This document shows positions 42,444 through 42,713 of a stretch of 42,713 nt of DNA, piece by piece. The notes below the pieces were generated by a model. The model did no database searches. It was given only the letters and a program-made list of their open reading frames with translations, and was not told the origin of the DNA. A program made the position numbers and the translations under genes. Source of the DNA: Cryomorphaceae bacterium (GTDB lineage Bacteria > Bacteroidota > Bacteroidia > Flavobacteriales > Schleiferiaceae); assembly GCA_017858515.1 (NCBI GenBank), contig JAFMBM010000026.1, positions 1 through 42,713 of the forward strand. Direction: 5' to 3'. Numbering within the stretch: the stretch's first letter is position 1; every line of letters begins with the position of its first letter.

Positions 42444-42713
42444 TACAATCGGCAGCCCGTCACACGAGAAAGGGAAAAGGTTGAACTGTTTAGTACAGCT
42501 TGTGAAGTTTATTCACGGTTCCGCTAAGAAAATGATCTCGTATGTAAGAGCGCCTATTTTGTTTTGAGCCACAAAGGTAAGGGCTTTTTTGAGTTTGAGG
42601 AAATGAGCTTGTTTTTTAGAGAAAGCAGACTCAGCCAGAGGGTGGATAAGGAATTCGCTTTTGACTTTTGAATAGGAGCGAAAAGCGTTTAAGGGCTTGG
42701 GAATGGAATAGGA
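42444..42713. other. Non-coding right end, 270 bp, symporter leader
   Basis: No real coding frame was found on either strand to the edge. On the minus strand a TAnnTTTG match TACCTTTG lies at 42572-42579, about 120 nt upstream of the symporter ATG; no -33 TTG is seen at the right distance. Two small hairpins (GTGAA…TTCAC and CTGT…ACAG) occur in the presumed leader and look too weak for a riboswitch. Confidence 0.6.
42572..42579 (-). promoter_or_regulatory. Possible -7 box of the symporter operon
   Basis: TACCTTTG on the minus strand matches TAnnTTTG exactly. Its place about 120 nt before the first gene of the operon is reasonable. The -33 element is not evident, so support is moderate. Confidence 0.4.

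Noticed and set aside
42605..42670. Short plus-strand frame at the right edge
   Set aside because: It has 22 codons, a stop before the edge, no motif, and lies in the presumed promoter region of the symporter.
1..42713. CRISPR arrays, tRNA/rRNA genes, insertion sequences, phage or defence genes
   Set aside because: I looked for regular short direct repeats, cloverleaf ends, transposase motifs and nuclease/helicase motifs in the open frames and saw none. The only long repeats are the gene duplications described.

Overview
The window looks like a chromosomal segment of a Bacteroidota bacterium, probably a (marine-type) Flavobacteriales member. The evidence is several secreted proteins ending in type A type-IX-secretion (T9SS) sorting domains (YPNPT…GxY…), a TonB-dependent receptor with an N-terminal carboxypeptidase-regulatory domain, DUF4294 and LolC-like genes of the Bacteroidota kind, near absence of classical Shine-Dalgarno sites, and several matches to the Bacteroidota promoter -7 box TAnnTTTG. 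No tRNA, rRNA, CRISPR array, transposase, integrase or phage gene was seen.

Layout. (1) 1-12244, all on the minus strand: surface-protein region. It holds a partial MAM/fibronectin-type protein running off the left edge, a 1280-residue lamin-tail/OB-fold T9SS protein, two paralogous right-handed beta-helix T9SS proteins, and a small lipoprotein between the two paralogues. Most of these have their own rho-independent terminator. Three of them share an almost identical ~275-residue module before their sorting domains. (2) 12429-15341, plus strand: a TonB-dependent receptor divergent from the second beta-helix gene. (3) 15363-28276, plus strand: a glycan locus, tightly packed in three blocks. 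It has a secreted DUF4838 protein, two GT4 and one GT2 glycosyltransferases, a sulfotransferase, GDP-fucose synthesis (gmd, fcl), a sugar formyltransferase, a polysaccharide deacetylase, an NAD-dependent epimerase, a WecA/WbpL-type initiating transferase and two PglD/NeuD-type acyltransferases. (4) 28327-30537, minus: a secreted T9SS reprolysin-like metalloprotease. (5) 30659-33393, plus: biotin carboxylase, a DUF4294 protein and a small membrane protein. (6) 33401-38304, minus: a LolC-like permease, cystathionine-beta-synthase, a BtuF-like binding protein and isocitrate dehydrogenase. (7) 38320-39495, plus: a NamZ-type exo-N-acetylmuramidase. (8) 39502-42443, minus: a sodium:solute symporter, a GNAT acetyltransferase and an alanine/ornithine-racemase-like enzyme.

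How they may work together. The glycan locus predicts a fucose-containing glycan with formyl, acetyl and sulfate decoration started on an undecaprenyl carrier. In Bacteroidota such a glycan can serve as the LPS anchor for T9SS cargo, and several T9SS proteins are encoded close by, although the functional link is inference. The beta-helix pair, the lipoprotein and the divergent TonB receptor form a plausible surface capture/uptake unit without a SusD partner. The NamZ, symporter and racemase-like genes at the right end suggest peptidoglycan or amino-acid scavenging. I see no clearly undescribed defence or mobile system; the most unusual signals are the mosaic T9SS genes and the divergent TonB/beta-helix unit.
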